Assembly (NCBI GenBank): GCA_016716605.1
Contig: JADJWA010000001.1
Coordinates: 3,517,001-3,581,000 of the forward strand
Direction of reading: 5' to 3'
Length of the DNA stretch: 64,000 nt
Source: Flavobacteriales bacterium
GTDB lineage: Bacteria > Bacteroidota > Bacteroidia > Flavobacteriales_F > PHOS-HE28
Of the stretch, positions 8,512-17,037 are shown piece by piece (positions within the stretch are counted from its first letter, which is position 1; each line of letters opens with the position of its first letter). The notes below the pieces were generated by a model that had not been told where the DNA came from, made no database searches, and saw only the letters and a list, made by a program, of their open reading frames with translations. The translations under genes were made by a program, and so were the position numbers.

Positions 8512-8847
8512 ATGCTCCTCTCCTCTTTCCTCCTTCAGGCAACGCCCGCCGAAACCGGTGCGGGCGGCGGCCCTCAGTTCTGGATCATGATGGGCCTGAT
8601 CATGGTCGTCTTCTGGTTCTTCATGATCCGCCCCCAGCAGAAGAAGGCAAAGGATGCCAAGAAGTTCCGGGAGTCACTTCAGAAGGGCTCCAAGGTGGTC
8701 ACCATCGGCGGCATCCACGGAAAAGTGCTGGAAGTGGCGGATACCACCATCCTGCTCGAGGTGGACAGCAACGTGAAGCTCCGCTTCGAGAAGAGCGCCA
8801 TCGCCATGGACAACACCATGCAGCTGAACGAGGCTGCGAAGGGTTGA
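8512..8847 (+). CDS. yajC: Preprotein translocase subunit YajC
   Basis: 111 residues. One membrane helix (FWIMMGLIMVVFWFFMI) is followed by RPQQKKAKDAKKF and a basic soluble domain with KVVTIGGIHGKVLEVAD, which together are diagnostic of YajC. YajC joins SecDF at the SecYEG translocon in the inner membrane. It begins 12 bp after the DUF1573 gene in the same direction. The 148 bp spacer after it is rich in GTTGAAG/GTTGCAG-like words. Confidence 0.95.
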   Translation: MLLSSFLLQATPAETGAGGGPQFWIMMGLIMVVFWFFMIRPQQKKAKDAKKFRESLQKGSKVVTIGGIHGKVLEVADTTILLEVDSNVKLRFEKSAIAMDNTMQLNEAAKG

Positions 8848-8995
8848 ATGTTGATAGCCTGAGGGTAGAAGGTTGCAGCCTGCGGCTTGTAGCTTGAAGC
8901 GCTCAAGTTGTTCAAGCAGTCAGCCCAGCGGACCTGAGGAACACCTCGAACTGCAGGACTTCAAGGCAACCTTCCACGCCACCACCAAACGAATC

Positions 8996-9583
8996 ATGCT
9001 GCGCGTAGGCCTCACCGGAGGGATCGGGAGCGGCAAGAGCACCGTGGCCAAGGTGTTCGAGGTGCTGGGGATCCCAGTGTACTTTGCCGATGAGCGCGCA
9101 CGGGCTCTGATGGAAGATGACGCCACTGTGAAGGCCGCGCTGATTGCTCGCTTCGGCCCCGGCATCTATACGGACGACCGATTGGACCGCGCAGCGCTGG
9201 CGGCGATCATATTCAGCGACGAAGAGGCGCGCCAAGCCGTGAATTGCATCGTTCACCCCGCGGTCCGCGCTGATTTCGACCGCTGGGCCGACAAGCTGGA
9301 TGCGCCGTACGGGATCATGGAAGCGGCGCTGATGGCTGAGAACGAGGGCTGGAAGCGCTTTGACCGCGTGATCACCGTGAGCTGCCCGGAGGATGAGCGG
9401 ATCGCACGGGTGATGGCACGCGACGGCATCACGGAGGAGGCGGTGCGCGCACGCATGCTGCGCCAGGCCACGGATGCCGACCGCGAGGCCATCGCGGACT
9501 TCATCGTGCGCAACGATGAGAACGTGCTTGTGATCCCGCAGGTGCTCGAGATGGATGCCGAACTCCGGGCAACGCAGCCATGA
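8996..9583 (+). CDS. coaE: Dephospho-CoA kinase
   Basis: 195 residues from ATG at 8996; the longer frame from 8873 adds non-conserved residues. It phosphorylates the 3'-hydroxyl of dephospho-CoA, the last step of coenzyme A synthesis. The P-loop GLTGGIGSGKST is at residues 5-16, followed by GIPVYFADERARALM and HPAVRADF. The C-terminal part includes RMLRQATDADREAIADFIVRN, matching the CoaE lid and nucleotide region. It overlaps the next gene by 4 bp. Confidence 0.94.
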   Translation: MLRVGLTGGIGSGKSTVAKVFEVLGIPVYFADERARALMEDDATVKAALIARFGPGIYTDDRLDRAALAAIIFSDEEARQAVNCIVHPAVRADFDRWADKLDAPYGIMEAALMAENEGWKRFDRVITVSCPEDERIARVMARDGITEEAVRARMLRQATDADREAIADFIVRNDENVLVIPQVLEMDAELRATQP

Positions 9584-9867
9584 AACAGGAAGAGCGCCGC
9601 CTGCCGCTTTCTACGGTCACGCTGGTCTTCGGCGCCCTGAGCATCCCACTGGCCTTCGCAGGGCATCTGTGCACCCTGGCCGTCGTGCTCGGGCTTTATG
9701 CCATCGCATTCGGCTGGTGGGGGCAGCGCCGCGCTAACCGGCACATCCTGCGCTACACCGCAGCCAGTGTAAAGCGCGCGCGCTGGGGATGCCGCCTCGC
9801 CCTCTTCGGCACCAGCGCGGCGATCGTGATGTTGGTGCTGTGGGCGAGCAACGCCCTGCTGGGCTAA
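9580..9867 (+). CDS. Small membrane protein of unknown function
   Basis: 95 residues with two or three hydrophobic helices (STVTLVFGALSIPLAFAG, LCTLAVVLGLYAIAFGWW, LALFGTSAAIVMLVLWASN). The ATG overlaps the coaE stop (ATGA), supporting translation as the last gene of the operon. The layout of paired helices and a basic loop resembles DUF4190-type proteins, but this is weak. Its stop codon overlaps the stop of the convergent exonuclease gene. Confidence 0.7.
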   Translation: MKQEERRLPLSTVTLVFGALSIPLAFAGHLCTLAVVLGLYAIAFGWWGQRRANRHILRYTAASVKRARWGCRLALFGTSAAIVMLVLWASNALLG

Positions 9868-10424
9868 GCGCGCTTGGCCAGGTGCTCGGGCTGCATGCCG
9901 AGCAGCACTGAATCAGTGCCGAACTCGATGATCATGCGCTTGAGCACTTCGGCGGTGGCCTCCGCATCGGCCAGGGCCCGATGCGCCTTCGGGAAGGCGA
10001 TGCCCAGGTGCCTGCATACGCTCGACAGGTTATGGTGCGCAAGGTGGGGCATCAGCCTGCGGCTCACACGCTCGGTGCAGAGCGTAGCGCGCTCAAAGGC
10101 CAGTCCGGTCCGCGCGAACTCGTGCCGCAGGGCCGTCATGTCGAAACGGACGTTGTGCGCCACCACGATGCGATCCTGGGTGATCGTGGACAAGGTCCCC
10201 GCGATCTCGTGGAAGCCTGGCGCATCGCGCAGCATGGAATCGTCGATGCCGGTGAGCTTGCGCGTGAACCATGGCACCCGTTCCCTGGGCTGCACCAGGC
10301 TCTCCCAGCGCATGCGCTCACGGCTGCCATCGAGCGCGATCGCTGCCACCTCCATCACCCTCCCGCGCGTAGGGTCCCCTTCGGTGACCTCCACGTCGAT
10401 CACCGCGAATTGCTGCCGTTGCAT
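9864..10424 (-). CDS. DnaQ-like 3'-5' exonuclease (DEDDh)
   Basis: 186 residues from ATG at 10424 (MQRQQFAVIDVEVTEG). An alternative ATG at 10484, 10 nt downstream of a CATCTTTG box, would add 20 residues. All exonuclease motifs are visible: ExoI VIDVEVTEG, ExoII VVAHNVRFDMTALRHEF and ExoIII KAHRALADAEATAEVL with the His and Asp of DEDDh enzymes. HHNLSSVCRHLGI is typical of the epsilon/PolC group. There is no GIY-YIG or BRCT extension, so it is a stand-alone nuclease domain. Whether it serves as polymerase proofreader or an RNase T-like enzyme cannot be decided. Confidence 0.87.
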   Translation of the reverse strand: MQRQQFAVIDVEVTEGDPTRGRVMEVAAIALDGSRERMRWESLVQPRERVPWFTRKLTGIDDSMLRDAPGFHEIAGTLSTITQDRIVVAHNVRFDMTALRHEFARTGLAFERATLCTERVSRRLMPHLAHHNLSSVCRHLGIAFPKAHRALADAEATAEVLKRMIIEFGTDSVLLGMQPEHLAKRA

Positions 10425-10740
10425 GGCGGCCTCATACGCCGGAGCAAAGGGCGGGGTTGCCGAAAGCGTAAGGGTGCGTGGCATGGCCGAAGGGCAAAGA
10501 TGATCGCCGTTTGCGATGGCGAGGACATCGGCCGCGCGGAAATGGAATCTACCCAGCACTTTGTGGCCGCAGACGACGTGATCGGTGCGGACACGCCATG
10601 TGACCGAAGCGGTGACGCACGAGCCGATCGCAGGAAGAGGTAGCAGGTTGCCGCGCGATGCGCTGCGGGACCATTGCCCGGCCTCGGCGTCTCCGAACGG
10701 ACCGGGGCGTACGTAGATTCGCACCCCAAGCCAAAAACCC
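10425..10740. other. 316 bp divergent spacer
   Basis: No gene, RNA or terminator was recognised. CATCTTTG at 10495-10502 (minus) and TAGATTCG at 10714-10721 (plus, 20 nt before the next ATG) are candidate -7 boxes for the two divergent genes. If the exonuclease starts at 10484, the first 60 bp are coding. Confidence 0.5.
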
Positions 10741-11379
10741 ATGAAACGGATCGCCTCCCTCCTACTGGTCGCCACCATTGCATGCAGCGCGTCCGCCCAA
10801 TTCGCCGGTGGCGGCATGCGAACCATCCTCAAGAAAGGCGATTTCTCCGCGCTTGCCGGAGAATCAACCGTTTTGCTGACCTACAGCTACGAGAACATGG
10901 TGGTCGGGAAATTCACCGAGGAGAAATATGTGGAGAAGAAGCGCAAGGAGCACAACGAGAAGGAGGCCGGCAAGGGCGATTCCTGGGCGGAGAAGTGGGT
11001 AGCTGCCCGAGCGAACGTGTATGAGCCGCGCTTTGAGGAACTGCTCAATGAACGGCTCGCAAAGGGCAAGGTGGCATTGATGGCAGGTCGCGACAAGGAA
11101 AGCGCGCGCTACATGATCAAGGTCCACACCACCGATACCGAGCCAGGCTACAATGTCGGCATCTCGCGCATGCCGGGTTACATCACCGCCACTATCACGT
11201 TGCATGAGGTGGGCAAGCCCGATGAGGTGCTCGCCGAGGTCGAGATCCAACGGGCGCCCGCTCAGGATGCCATGGGCTTCGATTTCGATGCGAGCGGCCG
11301 TATCGGCGAGGGCTACGCCAAGCTGGGCAAGGAACTCGGCGCCTGGCTGACGAAGAGTGATTGGGGCCGGAAGAACTAG
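10741..11379 (+). CDS. Secreted protein of unknown function
   Basis: 212 residues with a clear signal peptide (MKRIASLLLVATIACSASAQ). The mature part has a lysine/glutamate-rich helical stretch (FTEEKYVEKKRKEHNEKE) near 58-75 and a C-terminal half of short beta strands (YMIKVHTTDTEPGYNVG, PGYITATITLHEVG, EVLAEVEIQRAP). No known family was recognised. It stands alone, convergent with the pigment operon, and ends 10 bp before the glycosyltransferase stop. Periplasmic or outer-membrane location is inferred from the signal. Confidence 0.75.
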   Translation: MKRIASLLLVATIACSASAQFAGGGMRTILKKGDFSALAGESTVLLTYSYENMVVGKFTEEKYVEKKRKEHNEKEAGKGDSWAEKWVAARANVYEPRFEELLNERLAKGKVALMAGRDKESARYMIKVHTTDTEPGYNVGISRMPGYITATITLHEVGKPDEVLAEVEIQRAPAQDAMGFDFDASGRIGEGYAKLGKELGAWLTKSDWGRKN

Positions 11380-11389
11380 TTCCGGGGCG

Positions 11390-12544
11390 CTACCTGTTCC
11401 GAAGGCTGCGCAGCACGGCGAAGGCTATGAGCGCGCCCGCTGCGCCGGCCATCATGGCCAATAGAACCGCACCGGCCGCGTACTGCGCCAAATGCGCCTG
11501 CACATCGGCCAACCGGAGGCCAGTCGGATGGTCTGGCACGAAGGCCTGGTCACCCATGAACACCGCGCCCATCCGGTAGCTCGCGTAAAGGATCAGCGGG
11601 ATCATCGGTGGGATACTGATGTTCGCCGCAGCTACGAAAAGCACGCGGTTCAAGCGGAAGAGGTAGGCCAGCGGGATCCCGATGAGCAACTGGAGTCCCC
11701 ATACCGGAACGATTCCCATGAATAGCCCGAATCCGATGGCGCAAGCCTTGCGCATGGAACTCTCCTCCGGGTGCACAGCTTCCGCCTTGATCGCGCGCCA
11801 CAGGCCACCGCCCAGGATCAAGCGCTTCGGCCAGTACCAAGCGAGCGCGCAGGTCACCAGCCAGGCATTCAGCACGCTGATGCGCGAGAAGTCGAGGAAG
11901 GGCTTGAAGTGCGACACGCGCTCCGGGAAATCGTAGCGCACCTTCACCGGGACCTGCGCAAAGGGCACTCCGCGCCAGGCGAGCTTCACGATGGCCTCCA
12001 CCTCGAAGCCGAAGCGATCGGTGAGCCACCGCAGGCCTTCCAGCGGCACAAGAGGCCAGCCCCGGAAACCGGTCTGCGTATCGCGCAGCGTGAGGCCGGT
12101 CTCAACCTTGAACCAGAAATTGCTGAACCGATTGCCGAAGGAGCTGCGCCCCGGAACACTCGCCTGCTCCATGTTGCGCACGCCCATGACCATGGCACCA
12201 GGCTGCGCTGCGATCGCCGCTGCTATGGCCGGGATGTCGGCCGGGTCGTGCTGGCCATCGGAATCGATGGTGATGGCATGCGTGCAGCCTAACGCCCGTG
12301 CTTGCGCGAATCCCGTGCGCAGCGCGTTCCCCTTCCCCTTGTTCGGCATCACCCGCAAGGGCACGATGCCTTCCATGCGTTGCAGGATCGCATCAGTGCC
12401 ATCGGTGCTGCCATCGTCCACCACGATGACCGGACTGCTTGCCGCCCGCTTCACGCCCTCGATCACCCCCGCCAGCGTGCCCGCGTTGTTGTAGGTGGCC
12501 ATCACCACGGCGATCCTCGTCGGCATCGATGACGTGCGTTTCAA
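11390..12544 (-). CDS. Family 2 glycosyltransferase with C-terminal DUF2062 membrane domain
   Basis: 384 residues. The N-terminal ~235 are a GT2 domain of the dolichyl-phosphate-sugar synthase type: VVMATYNNAGTL, VVDDGSTDGTD, NKGKGNALRTG and ITIDSDGQHDP (DxD-like). The C-terminal ~130 residues are DUF2062, with helices GFGLFMGIVPVWGLQLLIG and VLFVAAANISIPPMIPLIL. It is the last gene of the pigment operon, and its start overlaps the preceding dehydratase stop (ATGA). GT2–DUF2062 proteins recur in aryl-polyene/flexirubin clusters, where they are thought to sugar-modify the lipid-linked polyene. A second Met six codons in could be the start. Confidence 0.9.
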   Translation of the reverse strand: MKRTSSMPTRIAVVMATYNNAGTLAGVIEGVKRAASSPVIVVDDGSTDGTDAILQRMEGIVPLRVMPNKGKGNALRTGFAQARALGCTHAITIDSDGQHDPADIPAIAAAIAAQPGAMVMGVRNMEQASVPGRSSFGNRFSNFWFKVETGLTLRDTQTGFRGWPLVPLEGLRWLTDRFGFEVEAIVKLAWRGVPFAQVPVKVRYDFPERVSHFKPFLDFSRISVLNAWLVTCALAWYWPKRLILGGGLWRAIKAEAVHPEESSMRKACAIGFGLFMGIVPVWGLQLLIGIPLAYLFRLNRVLFVAAANISIPPMIPLILYASYRMGAVFMGDQAFVPDHPTGLRLADVQAHLAQYAAGAVLLAMMAGAAGALIAFAVLRSLRNR

Positions 12545-12918
12545 GCGAAGGGCACAAGATCGGCCGTCATTTTCATGGCCACCGTCTCACCGAAGGTGAT
12601 GCGCGCTTCTGCCTTGTTGCAGCCATCGCCCGGCTGAAGGTCCACGGTCACCAGAAGCTCTGGTGCCCGTCCCGGCTCAACGGGCTGCAGGAATTTGATG
12701 GATCGCGCGCGGATGATCCGCTGATCGGCGCCGGCCAGTGCGCTGCAGATCCGCACCACCAGGTCCACGAGGCATACGCCGGGCACTACCGGCCGTCCGG
12801 GGAAATGTCCTTGGAGAATGGCGTGATCGGCCTGAACGCGCGCGAGCACGGTGGCATGCGATCCCGGATCCAGCATCCGGTCAATCGTGAATAAGGATGT
12901 TGTTCCGCTCTCAGTCAT
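12541..12918 (-). CDS. Hot-dog 3-hydroxyacyl-ACP dehydratase, FabA/FabZ-like (ApeI-type)
   Basis: 125 residues, one hot-dog fold. The active-site helix reads GHFPGRPVVPGVCLVDLVV near 37-55: the catalytic His is present, and the acidic residue is Asp in the position where FabZ has Glu, as in FabA. It would dehydrate 3-hydroxyacyl-ACP to the trans-2-enoyl form. With no enoyl reductase in the operon, repeated use would build a conjugated polyene. Both ends overlap neighbours by ATGA. Confidence 0.85.
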   Translation of the reverse strand: MTESGTTSLFTIDRMLDPGSHATVLARVQADHAILQGHFPGRPVVPGVCLVDLVVRICSALAGADQRIIRARSIKFLQPVEPGRAPELLVTVDLQPGDGCNKAEARITFGETVAMKMTADLVPFA

Positions 12919-14297
12919 GGCAGGTCGAAGATCCCTTTCGGCAGCAATGATCCTTGGCTGGCGTCCTGGAACCGTGTGATTGTGACATCGCCATTGGGCC
13001 GAATGATCCTCAGTTCCATAAGTAGCAAGGTCATTCCGGTGAAGCGCAGCATGATCCGGTCGATCCTGCTCTTCATGCCCGGCTGGTTGGGCTTGAGTTC
13101 AACCAGCAACTCATCGCCATCGCTGAAGAAAGCGGGCTGCATGCCGCCCTCGGTGAAGGCCGTTCCGGTGAACAGTGATCCCACCAGCCGCTGGATTCCC
13201 TCGAACACCTGTTTCTCGCGCGCCGTGGCCGCACGCTCGGCTCCATGCTCGTGCATGCGTACGCTCTTGCCAACGACCACGGCGACCAAAGGTTCCGGCG
13301 CACTCACCTCCCATCGCATGCGGTCGGGTGCCAGGAACGCGAATCGGCCCTCGCTGATGATCGGCTGCGACAGGCCCTTGATCCGTTTCTCTTGCGTGAA
13401 GCGGGCCTGCACCGAAGCGCTGGTGCTGGCTTGGGCATTCAAGCGCTGCACCAACTGGTGATCCTTTCCGATGGGCTGAGGCCCCTGCTGGGCCGAGGCA
13501 TTGAACCAGGTGCCGCAGGCGATCACTGCGCACAGCATGCGCGAAGAGAGCATCATGGCATCGAGCCTCACCAACTTCCTGCCAAGCCGGTGCGCTTCGA
13601 GAATCATGGCCTTCGTGAGGCCCATCACAGCTGGGGCGTGGTCATGCATCAGCACGATGGAAGCCCCCTTCAGCCGCGGGATGCTGCGCTCGATAAGCGA
13701 TTCACGGCTAGTCACAGCCGTGTCGAAGGTGCGAAGGTCCCAGGCCACGGGGATCATTCCGCTATCACGGATCGCTCGGGCGGTTGCTGGGCTGGTTACT
13801 CCGAAGGGCGGCCGCATGAGCGCGGGACGCATGCCAGTGGCCGCAGCAATGGCGTCTGCGCAAAGTTCGATCTCGCGCCGGGCGGCGCGCGGGCGCATGA
13901 AGCCCCACCACCACGCATGGCGCTGGGTGTGCACGCCAATGGCATGGCCTTCATCGACGATGCGCTTGGCCAGATCAGGCGCGCGCTCCACGCGTTCCCC
14001 AATGCAGAAGAAGGTGGCCTGTACCTGTTCGCGCTTCAGCAGGTCGAGCAGTGCAGGTGTCCTTTCCGGAACAGGCCCATCGTCGTACGTGAGCGCGATC
14101 TCGCGATCCGGCAGCGACCTCGCATGCACAATGAAAAAGCCAGCGCCGGGTGTGGCGCTTCCCCATGCCAGCAGGGCCAGGTGCAAGGCCAGCGTAATCA
14201 CCAACGGCCAAGCGCCCCACCATCCTAGCAACAGACCCCCAAAGGCGATGACATGGAGCAGCGCGAAGGGCCAGCGGGTGACAGCGTGCGTCAGCAT
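12915..14297 (-). CDS. Fusion: membrane-anchored polysaccharide deacetylase (NodB) + LolA-like domain
   Basis: 460 residues from ATG at 14297, overlapping the preceding stop by 7 bp. Residues 1-45 form a membrane hairpin. About 65-245 are a NodB deacetylase with TYDDGP, GVHTQRHAW, RPPFG, DLRTFDT and LMHDH, so the metal and catalytic residues are intact. At about 249 a second Met starts what looks like a signal peptide (MLSSRMLCAVIACGTWFNAS). This leads into a LolA-like carrier domain (QARFTQEKRIKGLSQPI, FAFLAPDRMRWEV). In other clusters these are usually separate genes; here no stop lies between them. Internal ATGs at 13556 and 13553 could still start LolA separately. LolA-like proteins move lipids across the periplasm. 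Fusion or frameshift artefact is discussed in the findings. Confidence 0.85.
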   Translation of the reverse strand: MLTHAVTRWPFALLHVIAFGGLLLGWWGAWPLVITLALHLALLAWGSATPGAGFFIVHARSLPDREIALTYDDGPVPERTPALLDLLKREQVQATFFCIGERVERAPDLAKRIVDEGHAIGVHTQRHAWWWGFMRPRAARREIELCADAIAAATGMRPALMRPPFGVTSPATARAIRDSGMIPVAWDLRTFDTAVTSRESLIERSIPRLKGASIVLMHDHAPAVMGLTKAMILEAHRLGRKLVRLDAMMLSSRMLCAVIACGTWFNASAQQGPQPIGKDHQLVQRLNAQASTSASVQARFTQEKRIKGLSQPIISEGRFAFLAPDRMRWEVSAPEPLVAVVVGKSVRMHEHGAERAATAREKQVFEGIQRLVGSLFTGTAFTEGGMQPAFFSDGDELLVELKPNQPGMKSRIDRIMLRFTGMTLLLMELRIIRPNGDVTITRFQDASQGSLLPKGIFDLP

Positions 14298-15010
14298 ATC
14301 GAGAATAACAGCTCGGTTGCTCGATCGCGGCCATTGCTCAAACGGATCGGCGTGCGAATGCCGTCGATCAGGGCATCGCCCAATTGGACGGCAAGCACGG
14401 AGCCATGCAGGGCCCTTGCGGTATCCGGCAGCAGGATCGCGCCTTCGCGCCCGTCCGCCCATTCCATGCGCGCCAGTCCCGACAGCGCCGCACCAGTGAT
14501 CAAGAAGGCTTCTCCCCCTTCGCCGACCCGGGCGCCGGACCCAATGGCCTGCGCCACGCGCTCAAGGACATCGGTACGCTCATCAATCGCCAGAACCAGC
14601 ACATTCCATTCCGGGTGCTCCTGTAACAGCAGCATCGTCTCCACCAGCGCGGCATGGAAACCTTCGAAGCCTTGCGCGTGCGTGATATTCGGGCCATCGC
14701 ACCCCAGCATCAGCGCAAGCTGGCCCGCCATGGTGTTGTGGGTGGATCGCATGAAGGGCAGCGGGGAGAGCAGTGCATCGCCCGCATCGTGCAGCTCGGC
14801 GAGGAACAGCTCGGTGTCCGCGAGGCAGCCGAGCGCCGTGCTGGCCACAATGGCGTCGGGCCGTTCGATGCCGGCACGGTGCAGCGCGGCGAGGGCGAGT
14901 TGGCAGGCCCGGTGCTGGATTCCCGATAGCCTCCTTGCTGCCGATGCAGGAACCGCTGGGGGATCGCCCCTGCAGGGGCCCAACCGAGATATGCTGCGCA
15001 CGGTGCTCAT
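14291..15010 (-). CDS. Ketosynthase chain-length-factor-like protein
   Basis: 239 residues from ATG at 15010, which overlaps the upstream ketosynthase stop (ATGA). It matches the N-terminal half of the ketosynthase fold (PF13723-type) with FMRSTHNTMAGQLALMLG and ITHAQGFEGFHAALVETML. The residue in the nucleophile position is Gln113, not Cys, as in chain-length factors of type II polyketide systems. It is therefore probably a non-condensing partner of one of the full ketosynthases, tuning polyene length. The partner is most likely the ketosynthase directly upstream. Confidence 0.82.
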   Translation of the reverse strand: MSTVRSISRLGPCRGDPPAVPASAARRLSGIQHRACQLALAALHRAGIERPDAIVASTALGCLADTELFLAELHDAGDALLSPLPFMRSTHNTMAGQLALMLGCDGPNITHAQGFEGFHAALVETMLLLQEHPEWNVLVLAIDERTDVLERVAQAIGSGARVGEGGEAFLITGAALSGLARMEWADGREGAILLPDTARALHGSVLAVQLGDALIDGIRTPIRLSNGRDRATELLFSIC

Positions 15011-16185
15011 ACAGGCTGGGTGATCACGATCGCGGAGCAATTGCCACCGAATCCGAAGGAACAGCTGAGCACGTTGCGGATCTTCTTGCGCAAGGGCGCC
15101 GCAACCGGCATGCAAGCGTGACCAGCCATCGGCTCCATCGCGGAGGAAGCAGCTGGCACCAGGCCGATGCGCAGGCATTGCAGCGCGATCACGGCTTCGA
15201 GCGAGCCTGCCGCCGCGAGCGTATGGCCGGTGAGCGCCTTGGTGCTGGTAAAGGGCGGAACGGTTCCGAAGAGCCGCTCCATGGCGCGGAGCTCCGTGTC
15301 GTCGTTGTTGTCGGTGCCCGTGCCGTGCGCGTTGATGTGATCGATGTCCGCCGGAACAAGCCCCGCACGGGCGATGGCTTCCTGCATGGCCAGGAAGGGC
15401 CCGTGGCCTTCGGGTGAGGTGGCGGTGGCATGGTGCGCATCGTTGCGGTTGCTCCAACCGGCCAGCAGGCCGAGCGGCTCATGGCCTTTGCGAAGCGCAT
15501 CATCAAGTCGCTCGAGCACCAGGTAGGCAGCGCCTTCGCCGAGGTTCATGCCTTTGCGGTCCGGGCTGAATGGCCTGGTCGGCAGGGGATCCATGGCGCT
15601 GAGCGCGCGGAAGCCTGCGACGGTGAAGCGGCAGAGCGCATCGGAGCCCCCGGCGAGCACACGCCGAGCGCGGCCCTGCTGCAACAGGCGCGCGCCCAGG
15701 GCGATGGCATTGGCCGATGAGCTGCAGGCCGTGCTGATCGTTGATCGGAACGCCTGCGAGCCGATCGCCTCCGCGATCGCATCGGTGTGCGCGCTGACGG
15801 CATGCTCGCGCGCCAGCCTGGCTTGTTCCATGCGCGTTTGGCGCCAACCATCGAACAGGTCTTCCGTGATGTCCATGCCGCCCACGGTGCTCGCGCTGAT
15901 CACTGCGGTATCCGTGTGCATGCCCGGGCCCAGGGCTTCGCGCGCGGCCATAAGGGCCAGCAGCGAGGTGCGCGAGCGCGGAGCACGCGTGTTCAGCCCC
16001 AAGCGTTCGGCGAGTTCCTCGTTGCTCAGCTCTACGGCCCCGAAATGCAGGACGGGGAAATCCTTCATCTGCCGCGGCACGATGCCGCTCCGGCCCTCGG
16101 ATAGCGAATGCGCGATCGCGGCAGCACCCGTGCCGATGGCGCAGACCGCGCCGGCGCCGGTGATCGCGATTGCCGGGCCTTTCAC
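15007..16185 (-). CDS. Beta-ketoacyl-ACP synthase (KAS II-like), catalytic
   Basis: 392 residues, full length. The Cys-His-His triad is present: Cys154 in STACSSSANA, His287 in NAHGTGTDNND and His321 in ALTGHTLAAAG, with the glycine-rich C-terminus SFGFGGNCSAIVI. It would condense malonyl-ACP with the growing aryl-polyene chain. Its start overlaps the ACP stop and its stop overlaps the chain-length-factor start, suggesting coupled synthesis of the three. One of three complete ketosynthases in the operon. Confidence 0.92.
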   Translation of the reverse strand: MKGPAIAITGAGAVCAIGTGAAAIAHSLSEGRSGIVPRQMKDFPVLHFGAVELSNEELAERLGLNTRAPRSRTSLLALMAAREALGPGMHTDTAVISASTVGGMDITEDLFDGWRQTRMEQARLAREHAVSAHTDAIAEAIGSQAFRSTISTACSSSANAIALGARLLQQGRARRVLAGGSDALCRFTVAGFRALSAMDPLPTRPFSPDRKGMNLGEGAAYLVLERLDDALRKGHEPLGLLAGWSNRNDAHHATATSPEGHGPFLAMQEAIARAGLVPADIDHINAHGTGTDNNDDTELRAMERLFGTVPPFTSTKALTGHTLAAAGSLEAVIALQCLRIGLVPAASSAMEPMAGHACMPVAAPLRKKIRNVLSCSFGFGGNCSAIVITQPV

Positions 16186-16448
16186 CGCTTGGCCATGATG
16201 TGTTCGGCCATCGTGGTCACGTTCTGGAAAACGCTTCGGCCTTCCTGGGGGTCGCTGATGCGCACCCCGTAGTGGCGGTCCATCAGCACGATCAGCTCCA
16301 GCACATCGATGCTGTCGAGCCCGAGCCCTTCGCCGAAGAGGGGCGTATCGTCCGCGATGCTCTCCACGGTGACACCCGGCAGGTTCAAGTGCTGGATGAT
16401 CCGTGCTTTCAGCTCCTGCTTCAATTCAGTCGTCGGTTCAGTGCTCAT
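16182..16448 (-). CDS. Acyl carrier protein (first of two in the pigment operon)
   Basis: 88 residues. The phosphopantetheine site is Ser46 in GEGLGLDSIDVLELIV. The helical layout and acidic composition fit type II ACPs. It starts within the end of the ketosynthase-like gene (11 bp overlap) and is coupled to the KAS II gene. It presumably carries the polyene chain; division of labour with the second ACP at 19862-20125 is unknown. Confidence 0.9.
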   Translation of the reverse strand: MSTEPTTELKQELKARIIQHLNLPGVTVESIADDTPLFGEGLGLDSIDVLELIVLMDRHYGVRISDPQEGRSVFQNVTTMAEHIMAKR

Positions 16449-17037
16449 CGAAAATGGTTTGGAGTCGGTTCAATGCGGAGCGGTCCCATCCGGCGGTGTC
16501 AATCGCCGCGAAGGCTGCATGGGCATGGCTGGCGAAGGTATCGGCCCAGCCGCACACGATCCAGCGCATGCCTTGTTGGAGCAGCATGCCGATGGCGGGT
16601 TCAAGGGCCACTGCCGACGGTGATGGCATCATCAGGCAGAGGCCGCTGCCGTGAAGGCCATGGCGGATGCTCAACTCGCCCACGGCGATGCTGGGCAGGG
16701 TGGGCACGAAGAGGGCCGGGCTTGCGGTGCCTTCCGAACGGAGCAGCGCATGGTACCGGGCATCGCATTCCATGCTGCCCGTGCAGGTGCAAAGCAGCAT
16801 GCCGATGGTTTCGCGGTCAACCCCGGCCAGCGGTCCCGATGGCTCGAAGAAAGGTGCCGCACCGAGCAGCACCAGGCGCGAGAGCCGGTCTGCGCGATGG
16901 AAGCGCGGGTAATCGGCTCCGAGCCGTTCCCATGCAGCCGCCATACGCTGATCGGCATCGCCTTGATCGGCACTGAAGCGCGTATCAGCCTGGGCGAATA
17001 CGCCATCGCGGTAGGTGGTGCTGGCCAAGATGCTCAT
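16438..17037 (-). CDS. Short ketosynthase-fold protein lacking the catalytic Cys
   Basis: 199 residues. Segments such as IGMLLCTCTGSMECDARY, PSIAVGELSIRHGLHGSG and SAVALEPAIGMLLQQGMRWIVCGWAD follow the pattern of a ketosynthase N-terminal half. No Cys stands in the nucleophile position (LMMPSPSAV) and the NAHGTGT region is absent. It sits between a full ketosynthase and an ACP, overlapping both. It is probably a structural or length-determining partner; the exact role is not known. Confidence 0.75.
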   Translation of the reverse strand: MSILASTTYRDGVFAQADTRFSADQGDADQRMAAAWERLGADYPRFHRADRLSRLVLLGAAPFFEPSGPLAGVDRETIGMLLCTCTGSMECDARYHALLRSEGTASPALFVPTLPSIAVGELSIRHGLHGSGLCLMMPSPSAVALEPAIGMLLQQGMRWIVCGWADTFASHAHAAFAAIDTAGWDRSALNRLQTIFDEH

